From Histoplasma ohiense (taxonomy: Eukaryota; Ascomycota; Eurotiomycetes; Onygenales; Ajellomycetaceae): 64,000 nt of DNA. How positions within the stretch are numbered: the stretch's first letter is position 1; each line of letters starts with the position of its first letter. The stretch covers positions 434,001 through 498,000 of the forward strand of contig JAEVHH010000007.1 of assembly GCA_017607445.1 (NCBI GenBank), read 5' to 3'. Position numbers and translations under genes: made by a program. The notes below the pieces were generated by a model. It ran no database searches. It was not told where the DNA came from and was given only the letters and a program-made list of their open reading frames with translations. Positions 34,790-47,177 of this stretch are shown piece by piece.

Positions 34790-37700
34790 ATGCGAGCCAG
34801 CTTCATATGCATAATCCTCTACTCGATAAGCCTCACGGGGCCCGCGTGCGTTGGTGGGATTCAAATTTTTGCAAGACAAAATGTTGATGCCCTAGAGCCA
34901 ACTAAAATCACACCCACAGTGACATTATCCCCAATAGATGCTGCAACAAACTCCTCCCCCGGTACTCAATCGACGTCTAAACCAGATCCAACCGCTACAA
35001 GCAAGAGCGGAAATGATACAACTTCTACCGAAAGTCCTCGTCCCACAGATCTTTCCTTTCTTAACGGTGAATCATTCCAGTTCAAGTATGCAAGGACTAC
35101 GCTAATGCTAAGTAGGGACCGAGCCCGACCCTAACCTCCTTCCTCTCCGCCCGAGAATAACTCCAGGGTTATCCGTTGCCGGTGTTGTGCTTATCATATC
35201 AGGAGGCATTTATGCGTTGGTTGGGATCAGAAAAATATGGTTGAGATCTCTTCGACTGTCACTTGCTTTCCAAATATCGCTAACTTGTCTATCAAGGATT
35301 CAAATATTTTTTTCTGTGGGGTTTTCATCCGCGCTTGCTGTTACAGTATGTCCGTTGAATTCCAACGGGAAACCTACACTACATACTAACATTCTCCCTA
35401 GATTCTCATTATTTATCTCATGAACCCTCCAATTAGCGATGCCGTACAAGGAGCTTTTGTTGTTGCAGCTACAGCAACGGGTGCAGTATTTGGGGGCATA
35501 TCCTTGGCCTTCCAAGAGGTTTCAGAAGGATTTGGGTGTTTGCTTGGCGGGTTCTCCCTGAGTATGTGGATTCTCCCAATGAAACCCGGTGGTCTCCTCG
35601 TAGAGACTGGGCATAAAGCAGCATTCATTGCTAGCCTTACCATTGGTTTCTATTGTCTCTCGTTCATTCGCCGTACACGAATATATGCATTAATCTGCGC
35701 TACTTCTTTCTCCGGTGCCACAGCTGTGATTTTAGGCATTGACTGCTTTAGCAAGGCTGGTCTGAAAGAATTCTGGGTTTATATATGGGGTATGGTCCCG
35801 AGTATATGTCCCACTTACGAATTACTCTAACACTCTTGTAGGGTTGAATGAGAATGTATTCCCGTCTATCAAATCAACCTATCCTATCACTCGAGGAATT
35901 CGAGCGGAGCTTTCAGGCATTATTGCAATTTTTCTCATGGGCCTTGTATCTCAAGCCAAAGTATGGAAAATGATAAAAGATCGCCGACGAAGAGAGACGT
36001 CGTTAGTGGACGAAGAACAAAAGAAACATGACCAAGTTGAAGAAGAAATAGCGAAGAATTTGGAAATGGATACGAATCGAGAAAGAGCTCATTGGGAATC
36101 TGTATATGGTGATCAACAGCGACCACAGAATGACTCTGGAATTGAAATTGGGAGAGAGGAGGGTCATGAAAGGTTCTCAGGGACTTCAGTAAACAGAACA
36201 TCCGAGAACCGAATTTACGAGATGGATGCGCTGCGAATGCCAGGTGGCGATGCCAGAAACTATACTCCTTACAAGTCGCGAGAATCGGTTCAGCTAATCA
36301 CCGCAGCTGCAGCTGCAACGCCGGCCCAATCCGATACACCTCCTTCCAATAACTCCTCCTCAGGGGACGCACAAGACACGAAGCCGAGCATAACCCCTGG
36401 GCATCAGCCAGGGCTGCACGAATTGCCTGGAGATACTGAGATGCCCGGTTCCGCCAATATCGCAATTAATTCGTCCAGGGCGAATCCATTTGAAATTAGG
36501 ATGGATGATGAATGTAGCTCAGTTGCTGCATCGTTGGCAGAGTCAGACTATATGGCATGTGCGCGAAATGGCAGAGACCCTGCATTCCGGCAACCGATAC
36601 ATGGGCGCATTGTGGAGAGCAACTGTACAGATGATGGTGGCGACGGATTGACCTTCGTTAACGACACTCGAAGCATTTCCTCTTCCGTTGAAGTGGAGGC
36701 CAATGAAGAACACGATTACAACATGGGACCGGCCTCACAGATGGAAAGCGGCACCAGATGCAACCCATCCTCCATATATTCTGGTTCTCAAGGAGCGGCT
36801 GAATCAAGAGCTGTTACGGAACCCGACTCATCTGCCGTAGGTAAAGCTAATGGCAATGGAGAATCTATGAAAGACCATGATACTACTCCTATGGTCGAAA
36901 CTAGATGGGCAGAGTCCAATGGTTCAGAGCAAATCCCAAGCTTACCTTACCGGATTAACGGATGTGAAACTGAATATGCTCCAGCAGACGATAATGCTTT
37001 CCCTGGACCGGAAATCTCCAGCAAGAAAACACCAGATCAAGATGGTAAATTGGCCGAACTGACTGAGGTTGCCGCTACTCATTCTCCTGGTTTTGCCGAC
37101 GCTATTGGTGGATCTACTGCATCTGACCAACAAATGTCAGGTAAACACGATAGGCCTAGTGATGTTACGGAATCTCTTAGCTCGAGCATTCCTGTCGCAA
37201 ATAGATTATCGAAAATACAATCTTTGCTTCTCCCTAGAGTGCAGTTGACATCAGAGTCAGTGGACAACATTCCCAGCCATACATCCAGAGTGGTGCTCTC
37301 CCATAGGACAAACGAATGGGCTAAACATATCTCAGATGCTGGGCCTCCAGAAGTCATGGAAATGGATGATTTGCAACAAGATACAGAAACAGATGAACCT
37401 GTTGCTCCTGTTCTGGTATCTGAGCTTCAACAAACCGCTGCAAGCACCTTGTCGTCTCGGGAGTTAGATATCGATCATTCGGCCGTTCCCAGGTCTCAAC
37501 ATGGAGCAGACCCCAGACTAACTCGGAGTTCTCTGAGAAAATCGTATATCGGGATACAGACGGCCAGAGATATTTCATCCTCGCCACCCGGTAGATCTCC
37601 AAACTCTACGAATAGTTCTCAGACCCCGCCAATATATCCGTTACACCGTTCAGGGTCCAACTCCACCCTCGGCGTAGCTGCCCAGGTGGAGACTAATCGA

Positions 37701-38456
37701 GCAAGGCCTACTTCATCCATCTCATCGACGTATAAACCTGCTAGCGGTATTCTGGAATCGAATGAATCACACGACAGGGCTCCATCATTCAGAGGACATC
37801 GCATGTCTTCACCCCCGTTGCTTGCGCAGCGCGAATCCGCAATTCGCAACAGATCCCTCCTTCTTCCTTCAAATATTTCGTCCGCCACAGTCAACCACTT
37901 TTCTAAATCTCAATCCCGACTTTCTCTCAACATACCACAAACTCAACACCGATCAACGAGTCCATACCCAACCAAGAACAACACATCGGTTGAATCTACA
38001 GACGACATTCCGCTCTCCGTCCGTCGCGAGTTAATTCATCGAGGCAACAATTTTCAAAACCAGTCGCAAACACAGCCCAGCCTTCACCGTCCCGCATCCG
38101 TCTGTAGTTTCCCGTCTCTCGATAACATGTCTCTAGTGACTGCTCGGCGTCAATACGATGACCATTCGCAAGTGCAGGATTCGCTACAGGTGCGCGAAGC
38201 CAAATTTGCCCGATGGCGTGAATCTCTCAGAAATGAGAATATAATAAAACATCTTCCAGACGCAGCTGTGGAGACGCGCTGGGCTAATCTAGTAAAGGAG
38301 CATCAGTGGAGTCAGTTAGGGAAGCAAAAGGAGGCTATTAGAACCAGCTATCGCAATTCGGCGATTGAGCAGGCGATGAGGAAGGGAGATATGCTATCCA
38401 TGCATAACGAGGCACTGCGGAGGATGCAAGCGTCGGCAAATAAGCATGCTTCATAG
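34790..38456 (+). CDS. Large DUF4203/TMEM198-like membrane protein
   Basis: Four exons, 34790-35066, 35116-35345, 35402-35789 and 35842-38456, give 1,169 residues. Intron 1 is only 49 bp; acceptors are CTAAGTAG, CCCTAG and CTTGTAG, and phases agree. A signal peptide (MRASFICIILYSISLTGPACVG) is followed by a Thr/Ser/Pro-rich ectodomain to about residue 95. A six- to seven-helix DUF4203 region comes next (LPLRPRITPGLSVAGVVLI, DAVQGAFVVAATATGAVFGG, GLLVETGHKAAFIASLTIGF, WVYIWGLNENVFPS). The rest, from residue of about 335, is a cytosolic tail: basic/coiled at first (KDRRRRETSLVDEEQKKHD), then Ser/Asp-rich and disordered, ending in a helical stretch. This is the fungal DUF4203 architecture; function is not established. 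Location is probably the plasma or vacuolar membrane (inference). Confidence 0.88.
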
Positions 38457-41400
38457 ACTCACTCGCCTGCTTCCTGACAATGAAGACCAGGGCTCTGCGG
38501 CTTTTACTAAGTTTGCTTTCCCCCATCTCCCTCGTTGACGGGCAGTAAGTTCTCTGTATATGATTTTTTCCCTTTCTTCTGGTTTTCTTTCTACGTTTTC
38601 TGGGAGAGCGCCTAGAAGGGATATGCTTACAAACGGACTGCTGCTTCTAAACTGTAGATAGATGACGATTTATTATTTTTTTTTTCATCGTTTCACGCTT
38701 CCATAGGTACTAGATTTATGAAAACAATATTTCACATGCTCTATTGGAGTAACTAGAAAGAAACTTATGTTTCTTCAGAGGAGTCAAATTCGTGCCATAC
38801 CTCTACTTTCCCCTTAATCTTCCGTACATGTAACCTCGGGGTCTGAACAACTTCACTGCTTAATGTTTATTAATTCCTCATCTTCCATCTATGTGCGTTT
38901 TAACGGTGCCATGCCTTTCTCAACACAAGAGGCGGCGGAGGAATTGAGGTGTCGAGATGGAAAACACCATATTGCAAGCCTAATATATAAAATTGCAATG
39001 TAGTATACGCAGTAGAGTTGCGGCTACACATTGCGACCCTGACCAATCCCCTCCTTGTGTGTCTTATTACCCAGACTCTCGCTGTAGGAGGGTCCTTTGA
39101 AGGGCTTGTTCCGGTGAACTCGTGATTAGCCAGCAGTTCATATCAGTGCGTGCCAACAATTCAAGCGTATGTTGAAAAGAAGAAATCCAACAGAGGAATG
39201 TCTATTTTGACTAGTTGGTCGGAAGATGTTTTCTGGCCGCTGACCAGGCCTTCATGGTTGACAAACCAAACCAATATAACTATCTGGAAAAGCTGCGTAC
39301 ATACCCATAATAACCTTGGTGTAACACATAATCACAAACTAAGCTTCCCTGCTTTGATTATCTTCTTCGTCTTGTTACAGAAAATTCTAGAATATGTGCA
39401 GTAAAACTTCAAACTGCAATGTAACTGCTATTAATATTGAAATTTTTTGAATACACACACATATATATACATATCAATTCCTGCTGCATGCCTGTGCATC
39501 CTTCTGTTGATGTCATTCGCATTTTCCGCACAGGCAAGAGATTGCTTAATGCATAACGAAACTAAAAATGCTGTGACAAATATGAGGGTTGGTTATAGTG
39601 GTTATCATTGGCACCATTAAACGGTTTCAAGGGCCCCTTGACCTGCGTCAATTGGCTTCGGACATCACCACAACGAATAAATGGTGAAGAGTTAAGACTG
39701 GTCTGGGATCCGAGAGAGAGACCTCGAGGTAAATAACGTCATCATATAGCTGCCGGCGTCTATCCAGGGACAACAGAACAAGTACTGCAATATGGTCGAG
39801 GAGATAATTCTAAATGAAATGCGCAAACACTTATGATCGCATCGGTCAGAGATGTAGGGAAGGATCATGCACCCAAACCATGCGGTGTAATTGACGCACC
39901 CTGGTTTCCATGTCAAGGAGCATCTTACACGCTGCAGATGCTGCTGTTCCGCATACAGGACTGCGATTTTTCGCCATGCATGAGGGAGAGTCGCATATAT
40001 ATGAAACTTGTCTTGGATTCATTCCTTTTGACCTGGTGTGTTTTGGATTGATGATATATAATTTTTCTTTACTTGGTTCTCTCATTTTTCAACGGCCATG
40101 GCCAACAGTACAGTACATGTACCAGCCTGAGGCCTATTATGACTGTTTGTGGGTAGGAGATCTCCATCTCCCAGAATCAGTATCTCACGATTTGCATTTT
40201 AGATCCATGTGGGATGGAAGAGGCCGCAGGAGGATTTTCATATCAGCTCACAGACGAGACATGTGTGAATCCTATCAAAGTATTTCCTGTCAAAGCACCA
40301 TATGAGGCACGGCTGAAACTTGTACCTTCTCCAGGACTGCAGTTGTAGGAAATTCAATATCCAAATGTTCAAACTAATTTGACACAGCAGCAGCAGCAGC
40401 AGCGGATCTTCAATGGCTTTTGAGGGGAAAATGGTAGTGATCTCCTCTTCGGGAGAAGCTAGGGGTACCGTTCCTGTGGCCTGGGCTCAATAGTCTTCAT
40501 TAGCTGCTGCAGGCTGATGTCAATGCGAGGCTCCCTGTCACCGGGTTTTGTCAGGAACAGGAACTATCCCACGCCCACCCGGGCCACCCGCGCCCCTGTG
40601 AAAGAGAAACATTACGACATTTTGCTTCCCTAATTCATAGCCCCAACCTAGGTTTAGTTCCTGAACGGCCGGAGACATCAACCAGCCTTCCACGGTTTGC
40701 ATACATGCAAAGTTGGGAGGAGCAGATGCAAGGCGCCCGTTTTCCACGCCCGTTTTTATGTATGTAAGCGGAATGCTTCTGGCCGTGGAGACAAAGTTGC
40801 ACAACGCCAATCGGCCTCTGCAGGCTGTGGATAGCAGATTTTATGGATATTATCAAAATCGAATAAACGATGCAGAATTTCAAAAATGGAAAAAGGAGAA
40901 ATTGGAGCATGAAGTTCAACTTCCGCAAGCCCCTAACTCAACGACCGAATTAAGATTTAGCGTGGTGATGGTTCAGTACCAGGTCCAGCGAGGCGGGTGC
41001 CGGGGAGATATGAACTGGCTTCCGGGGCATCGCCTTGCCTTCCCGTTATTGGCCACTGATGCAGGTGTCCATGCTGCTTGGAACCTTGAACCCGAGGTGG
41101 CAGTTTGCTGTCAGGGCGGGCATGGGCTGCAATGGAGGGAAATCCGGGAAGGGTGTTCGATTAGTTACCCCAGCTCAGTTCTGATATAGAGAAACAATCA
41201 ATATCCAGCGCTCTCTTATATTCTCATTTTCTTTTTATGTATGGAGTACTTTTCATGGTAAGGCGCTAATTTTCCCAAGGGAGTGAGGCGGCGGATCAAA
41301 TGTTCGGATTTGCAACCAGGCGCATACCTCTTCCTCTCACAAGGTCACAAACACTAGTAGTATGCAGTTTAGTTGATGCTTCCCGCTGATGATAGATCTA

Positions 41401-42171
41401 AAATCCTGGTGGGCCTGGAACGGTTTGCAGGCTGCAGGACTCCACGCGAGCTCAACAAGCGATACAGGGCTCAGGTCACAGCTGCGTCGCCCATCCCTAT
41501 GGACCCTGCCATTTCTCCCGCAGCCAGCGTTATAAAACAACTCGTAACCTCCGTAGTCTTGTTGTAGCTTCTTCTCCGCCCTTGAAAGAGACGTTTTCGA
41601 ATAACCTGAACAAGTGACGATTGAAGAAGAGGCTGCAAGACCTCACACCGGCCTGATTTGAAAACCCAGTGAGCCCAATTCATTATTGCAGCTCTATCAA
41701 CCCCAGCGAAGACAGAACGGATGATCATGGCCTTGGCCAGAGATTTGGTTTGAGCTATTTGCAGACCCTTTTCCGGTAACCACTCATGGGCTGTTCAGGA
41801 TAGTTCAGTTTTCGATGCGTTAAGTTCCATCAAGCGGCGGTTTCTTCTTGGTCTCTCAGTCTCTCCATCGATTCGACTTCCTCTCCCCAATCGCTCGGAA
41901 TGGATTGTTGTGGAAAACTATTGACTGGATCTCCTGTCTGATGCCCATGTGTGAGCTTAAGGGATCCTTCGACTGTGCTACGGATGTACCGTTACTTTTT
42001 ATTCTGCCTCCTGCCCTACACTCAATGATCTCTGTCGATTGATATTGTTTTTTTTTTCCACTTTGCCAATTTCCCCTCATTGTTCCATCAGCGGTTCTTG
42101 TTCTTGTTCTTTTTTCTCTCTTCTTTTCGTTGTGCAGGCATGCTGCTGCTTGTCACTAAGTCTGCCCCTAA
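38457..42171. other. Intergenic, with a short CAG repeat
   Basis: About 3.7 kb between the DUF4203 gene and ERF4. It contains a CAG repeat of about six units at 40387-40404 and poly-T at 42046-42058. A frame at 40713-41189 (plus) is open but lacks an ATG start and family similarity. The last part is C/T-rich and is the likely ERF4 promoter and 5' UTR. Confidence 0.35.
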
Positions 42172-43632
42172 GCCCTTTCCTCGGCTCCTGTTCTCGCCAA
42201 TCACCGCCCGCAGCCTCCTCCAGTTTTTTCCCCGACAACATCAACCTCTCCTTGCATCACAAACCCCTTGGACGATTCTCTCCTCTTGTCCGCAACAACC
42301 ACGGCGTCCTACGCCATACAGCGCCCAGCCAATCTATCATCGCGGCCGATTGAAGAAGGGCCGTACACGGATATCCCGCTGGTTCCGATCTTCACAAATA
42401 ATTCCTCTGCTGCATCCTCACTTCAACCCCCAGCACCCACTTACCAACCCTCCCCTCAACGAACAGCAAATACCCCTCACCAACGCCGCAACTCCCAAGG
42501 ACGTTCTCTTTTCTCATCTATCCGTACTAGCATTCGCAAACCCCCATCATCTAGGCTCTGGAATCCCATCAACTACGTTCCTCGCACAACTGTCGTCACC
42601 GCTCCACGCCCTTCTCCAATCTCCGACACTTCTCCCTATATCGAATCGCAACGGGACGCTTATCCCCTGCTGACCATTCCGGAACAGCGTCGCAGTCGCC
42701 AGCAACCCAGTCCAACGAGCTTGCTGGTTGAGCGCAGCGCCGCAGATACAGAGAGTGGACGCGCAAGTGTCGGGCTTCCTCCAGGTCAACGACGAAGCGG
42801 TGTGTGGGACAAAAATAACATGGGCAACGATCCCGGGCAAAGTCCAGGAGCGATACGAGGAGATGCAGATAATATTCACAGACCAGATCCTGCTCTATTG
42901 CGGACCAATGGGTTAAATCCCAACCATGTTGCTGGTGCCTATCCGGATCGCCCTCGTGAAGTACCGTCACAGCATTCCTTACGGTCTCAGGCATTTGCTT
43001 CCATTCCCTCTACCAACGGAAACCACTCTTCAGGCGGTGGTGGTGGTGGTGCGGATGGTGATGTCGCGGAGGAGCTAGCGTGGGGTCCCTCGCATCCTTG
43101 TTTCCCACATATGAATCCACATGTCCCTGTCACATCCGACGAATATCAGAACACCCGTATCATCCGCATACGACGTGATTGGATGGTCAAGGGTGATCTC
43201 GCGCCTACTTTTTCGAATTTGTATCCTGAAATCCTTGACCCCATTCTTCCTGAGCTTGAATTCCGAACGGTTATCGCAAAGATAAACAAAGAACTTATAT
43301 CTGCGTTTGACCCTTATAGTGTACGCAACTGGCTTGATGGTGCAATTGGGCTAGTAACGGGTTGGGTCTGGGATGACCTCGGTGTGACCGGCATCAAGAG
43401 CCATCTGAAGTCCATCGAGCAGTGGCTTGAGCACTGGAATGAGACCGTCGGAAGTACAGAAGGCGTGAAGATCTGGAGTCTACGGAGCACGGGTTATATG
43501 TCTGTCGACATCCAGATTCCAGATCCAAAAGTTGGCATTGTCGAGACCGATGCAGCATCTGCTACTGACATGAGACCCAACACTGCAGGGCGTAATGCCG
43601 AAAACCACTTCCTCCCACCATCGGAAAGCTGA
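42172..43632 (+). CDS. ERF4: ERF4-type subunit of the Ras palmitoyltransferase
   Basis: The frame is open from 42172 (after TAA 42169-42171) to TGA at 43630-43632. Between 42172 and about 42819 it holds no in-frame ATG, so an upstream exon carrying the start must splice in; CAG acceptors occur at about 42213 and 42221. The first half is Ser/Pro-rich and disordered. The conserved Golgin A7/ERF4 domain is encoded at about 43141-43400: EYQNTRIIRIRRDWMVKGD, PTFSNLYPEILDP, FRTVIAKINKELISAFDPYS, NWLDGAIGLVTGWVWDD. In yeast Erf4 pairs with the DHHC enzyme Erf2 at the ER to palmitoylate Ras. A Gly run near 43033-43052 precedes the domain. Family assignment is firm; the 5' end is unresolved. Confidence 0.88.
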   Translation, partial: ALSSAPVLANHRPQPPPVFSPTTSTSPCITNPLDDSLLLSATTTASYAIQRPANLSSRPIEEGPYTDIPLVPIFTNNSSAASSLQPPAPTYQPSPQRTANTPHQRRNSQGRSLFSSIRTSIRKPPSSRLWNPINYVPRTTVVTAPRPSPISDTSPYIESQRDAYPLLTIPEQRRSRQQPSPTSLLVERSAADTESGRASVGLPPGQRRSGVWDKNNMGNDPGQSPGAIRGDADNIHRPDPALLRTNGLNPNHVAGAYPDRPREVPSQHSLRSQAFASIPSTNGNHSSGGGGGGADGDVAEELAWGPSHPCFPHMNPHVPVTSDEYQNTRIIRIRRDWMVKGDLAPTFSNLYPEILDPILPELEFRTVIAKINKELISAFDPYSVRNWLDGAIGLVTGWVWDDLGVTGIKSHLKSIEQWLEHWNETVGSTEGVKIWSLRSTGYMSVDIQIPDPKVGIVETDAASATDMRPNTAGRNAENHFLPPSES

Positions 43633-44513
43633 TGGGAATGACATTGCTATCCCTCCCTCATTCCATCTTTTTTATTCTTACACTTGATCTACTTTTATGA
43701 TATCCATATCGTTAATTCTTGCCCTCTACCTCCCCCTGTTTTTTTTTTTTTTTTTGGTTTTTTCCTGGCGTTAAAGCATTACGATAACTACCTATATTCA
43801 TCCGGGGATCTGATTTCTTTCCTTCCATTGTTGATTCGGCTTCGTTTTGGTATGTTAGTATTACTCATTGACTTTTTATCTGCGAGCACCATCACGATTT
43901 CTTCATATTGGGTGTCCAGTTTCTCTTTTCTATTACCCTCTTTTCTTTCCTTCTTCATTGGTAGATATGATTTTTATTTTTATTTTTGTTCGGATACCGG
44001 CGTACACATATTATACAGTGGCCGCAATGGCCCAATACGAGACCTCATTTTGAGTCTGATTTTCTCTTGCTATTGATGATATTCACAATGCCTGGCAGCT
44101 CTCATCCAAATGACAGGCGTAATACGATAGCAGGGTAGATTCTTAAGAAATGTAACACAGTTGGTTATTGTATCAGGGATAGAGATTTGAGTGATGCCTA
44201 TGTTGATCGCACGGCTTTAAGTGGCAAACAGCTAATTCTTTTCATCATTTACTATTTTCTTTAGATTTACTAAGGGAGAGTTTTTTATCTATTCAATTCA
44301 TATTGACTGAATTAAAATACATCGATGAGTGTAATATTTGGTTCTGCAATCCTTTCAATTTCACACAGCGTAGATACAGACGTCAGCCGTTAGTTACCGA
44401 AACTTTACGATATCGTAATATTGCCTTCGCATCAATCCTAACTCGCCAATCAATCGTCCACCCAACAATGCCCCTTTCGTGAGAAGTCCGCAGGCTCCTC
44501 CATATCTACAAAC
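43633..44513. other. Intergenic, ERF4 3' flank and AP-2 promoter
   Basis: Contains a poly-T run at about 43740-43755 and T-rich DNA after ERF4, then the AP-2 mu upstream region. No coding sequence is supported. Confidence 0.4.
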
Positions 44514-46056
44514 ATGCTGTCCGGCGTGCTCATCTTCAACCAGAAGGGCGAAAACCTCATTTATCGCGCCTTTCGCAATGACTGCCGGCCCCGTCTGGCA
44601 GACGTATTCCGCATCCAGGTCATTTCCAACGCGCAGGTTCGCTCACCCATTCTAACACTGGGATCGACGACATTTAGCCATGTTAAACATGAGAATATAT
44701 ACCTGGTTGCGGTGACGAGGAGCAATGTGAATGCGGCGCTGGTGTTTGAGTTTCTGTATCGGCTAGTGTTGTTGGGGAGGGGATATTTTGGGAAATTCGA
44801 TGAGGAGGCCGTGAAGAATAATTTTGTGCTTGTTTATGAGCTGTTAGACGGTGAGTCAGTAATATATGTATAAGGTCCTTTGCTTCTCAATTACTTTTGC
44901 CGGAGTTTTCGCTGATTTGTTGTTTGTATTTTGATATTAACAACCAACAGAAATACTTGACTTTGGATACCCTCAGAACACCGAAACGGATACTCTTAAA
45001 ATGTACATCACGACGGAAGGTGTCAAATCATCTATTGCAAACTCGCCCTCAGATTCTAGTAAAATTACAATGCAAGCTACGGGTGCTCTCTCGTGGCGGC
45101 GATCAGATATCAAATACAGGAAGAACGAGGCATTTGTCGACGTTATTGAGGATGTCAACTTGCTCATGTCGGCCACCGGAACAGTCCTACGTGCTGACGT
45201 GAATGGCCAGATAGTTATGCGAGCGTATCTCTCGGGTATGCCTGAGTGTAAATTTGGCTTGAATGACAGGCTGCTTTTGGATAACAATGACGCCGCTGGA
45301 CGATCGGACGGAAGAACGAGAGCCACACGGGCAGCAGCAGGCAGTGTTACTCTGGAGGACTGCCAGTTCCACCAGTGCGTGAAGCTTGGGCGTTTCGACG
45401 CTGATCGCATTATTTCCTTCGTTCCCCCAGACGGAGAATTTGAACTTATGCGCTACCGGGCGACGGAAAACGTCAATCTGCCATTCAAGATCCATCCGAT
45501 CGTGCGTGAGATTGGCACTACAAAGGTCGAATACAGCATTGCCATAAAGGCCAACTATGGCTCGAAGCTATTTGCGACTAACGTCATCGTTCGCATTCCC
45601 ACTCCTCTGAACACGGCCAAGATCACGGAACGGACCAGTCAGGGACGCGCCAAGTATGAGCCAGAGCAAAATAATATCGTCTGGAAGATCGCGCGATTTT
45701 CAGGCCAGAGCGAGTACGTGCTCACCGCGGAAGCGATGCTGACAAGCATGACGCAGCAGAAGGCGTGGAGTCGGCCGCCGCTGAGTCTTGAGTTTAGTCT
45801 GCTTATGTTCACGAGCAGCGGGCTGCTGGTGAGGTATCTCAAAGTCTTCGAAAAAAATAATTACAGTAGTGTTAAATGGGTTAGGTACATGACCAGGGCA
45901 GGGAGTTATGAGATCCGGTAAGTTGATTTAAGGCCCCCACATATGGTTTTGATCGAGTCCTATTTCCCGGATGGTCGGGCTTTTACCTGCTTCCCTTTTG
46001 CTGTGGGGTGTTGAATGGCTAACGCGTGTGACTTTGTCCAAATATACAGATTTTAA
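44514..46056 (+). CDS. apm4: AP-2 complex subunit mu
   Basis: Exons 44514-44850, 44951-45917 and 46050-46056 encode 436 residues, the normal length for AP-2 mu. The last coding exon supplies only one base of Arg, then Phe and the stop, after acceptor ATACAG. The N-terminal longin-like domain starts MLSGVLIFNQKGENLIYRAF. A linker (YITTEGVKSS, then TGALSWRRSDIKYRKNEAF) leads to the mu homology domain, with DVIEDVNLLMSATG, GMPECKFGLND, FIPPDGEF-type FVPPDGEFELMRYR and KWVRYMTRAGSYEI. In the known tetrameric adaptor, mu binds YxxPhi cargo signals and PIP2 at the plasma membrane for clathrin endocytosis. The model is intact with good splice sites (GTGAGT, GTAAGT). Confidence 0.95.
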
Positions 46057-46631
46057 AATGAGTCTTCTACCTGTTCCAGTCTACCAACTGATGTTGGATA
46101 TGTTCGTACTCCTCCCTCCATGTGTTGCATTCCGCATTGTGCATACAACCATACGCATACCATATATGTGTATATATATACTCTTTGAAATCATTTGTGC
46201 TCTGTTTCACCGTGTTCAGAGTGCTCCCTGACCGTTATTTTTGCTATAACCGTTTTGATGCCAGGCGTTGCTAGGAGCGTATTGCCATATCTTCTTTCTT
46301 GTGACTGCCTTCTCATCTACTTTCCTGATGCCATGGTTCTGGGTTAGTTAGCGCATGCTGTACAATTGCGATTCCATATTAATTACTCCGCCGCCATGGT
46401 TCCAATATTTTAAAATATCAATGAGGATTTTCACCCTCTCGCGTTTGTTAACTGAAAACAAATGGGGTTCCGAAAATATCCAGGCGAGAGCACGTACATA
46501 CAGAGGGTGTTGTACATCACCTGGCAATCGGATGAACGGGTTCCCCCTCTTCTGTTCAGACCTTGTACGATCTCCAAGGTGTTAAACAGTTAAAAGGGCC
46601 TTATACCCACAAATTCCAACCTGCCTCCCCA

Positions 46632-47177
46632 CCCAGATCAGTCCCTCATGGCTAACCGGTGACCGTGTATCAGCTGCCGCTAAGGATTTTAATCAGGCCA
46701 TCAGCGAGGTTCGTACATTATACTAGGCAAGGAAGAGTGGATTCTGATTCAACTTTTGCAGATAACAAAACCACTGCACAGACTCTCTGACCTCTTTTTT
46801 TATACGCGACTTCAAAATCTCCGTCAAGGAGCTCTGGAGATTTTACAATTTTCCACTATATGCTTTCAAAAACTACGCTCGTTATGATTAAACAATGCTT
46901 GTTTCCAATCTGCCTACCAGGAGATGGATGGCTCAAGCACCATTTACTGAGCAGCTCGATTCTCTCAAGTTGCTTACTATCAAACTTAAGTTTCTTGGGA
47001 CTCTCAATCAACGACTTGAGCGACGTTAGCGATGTAAGCGCTGTGCGTAGGCGTGTTATCGGGGCGTTTTATAATGTCCTTCGAAGGCCTCGAAGAGCTT
47101 TTACATATGGTATTCTCGTCCACGAGAAAATCGCCCACAACCATAGCTGGTGGGATCCCCAATCACAAGTTTATTGA
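46632..47177 (+). other. Possible exons of an unrecognised gene
   Basis: A frame reading QISPSWLTGDRVSAAAKDF ends at a donor GTTCGT (46711) and can splice to acceptor GCAG near 46762, followed by ITKPLHRLSDLFFYTRLQNL. The coding character then continues in different frames (MAQAPFTEQLDSLKLLTIKL at about 46925-46985, and a longer alternative frame to 47177). I do not recognise the protein. It could be a gene with more introns or a pseudogene. Confidence 0.3.

Noticed and set aside
40713..41189. 158-codon plus-strand open frame
   Set aside because: It opens on a non-ATG codon and shows no family motif; left as intergenic.
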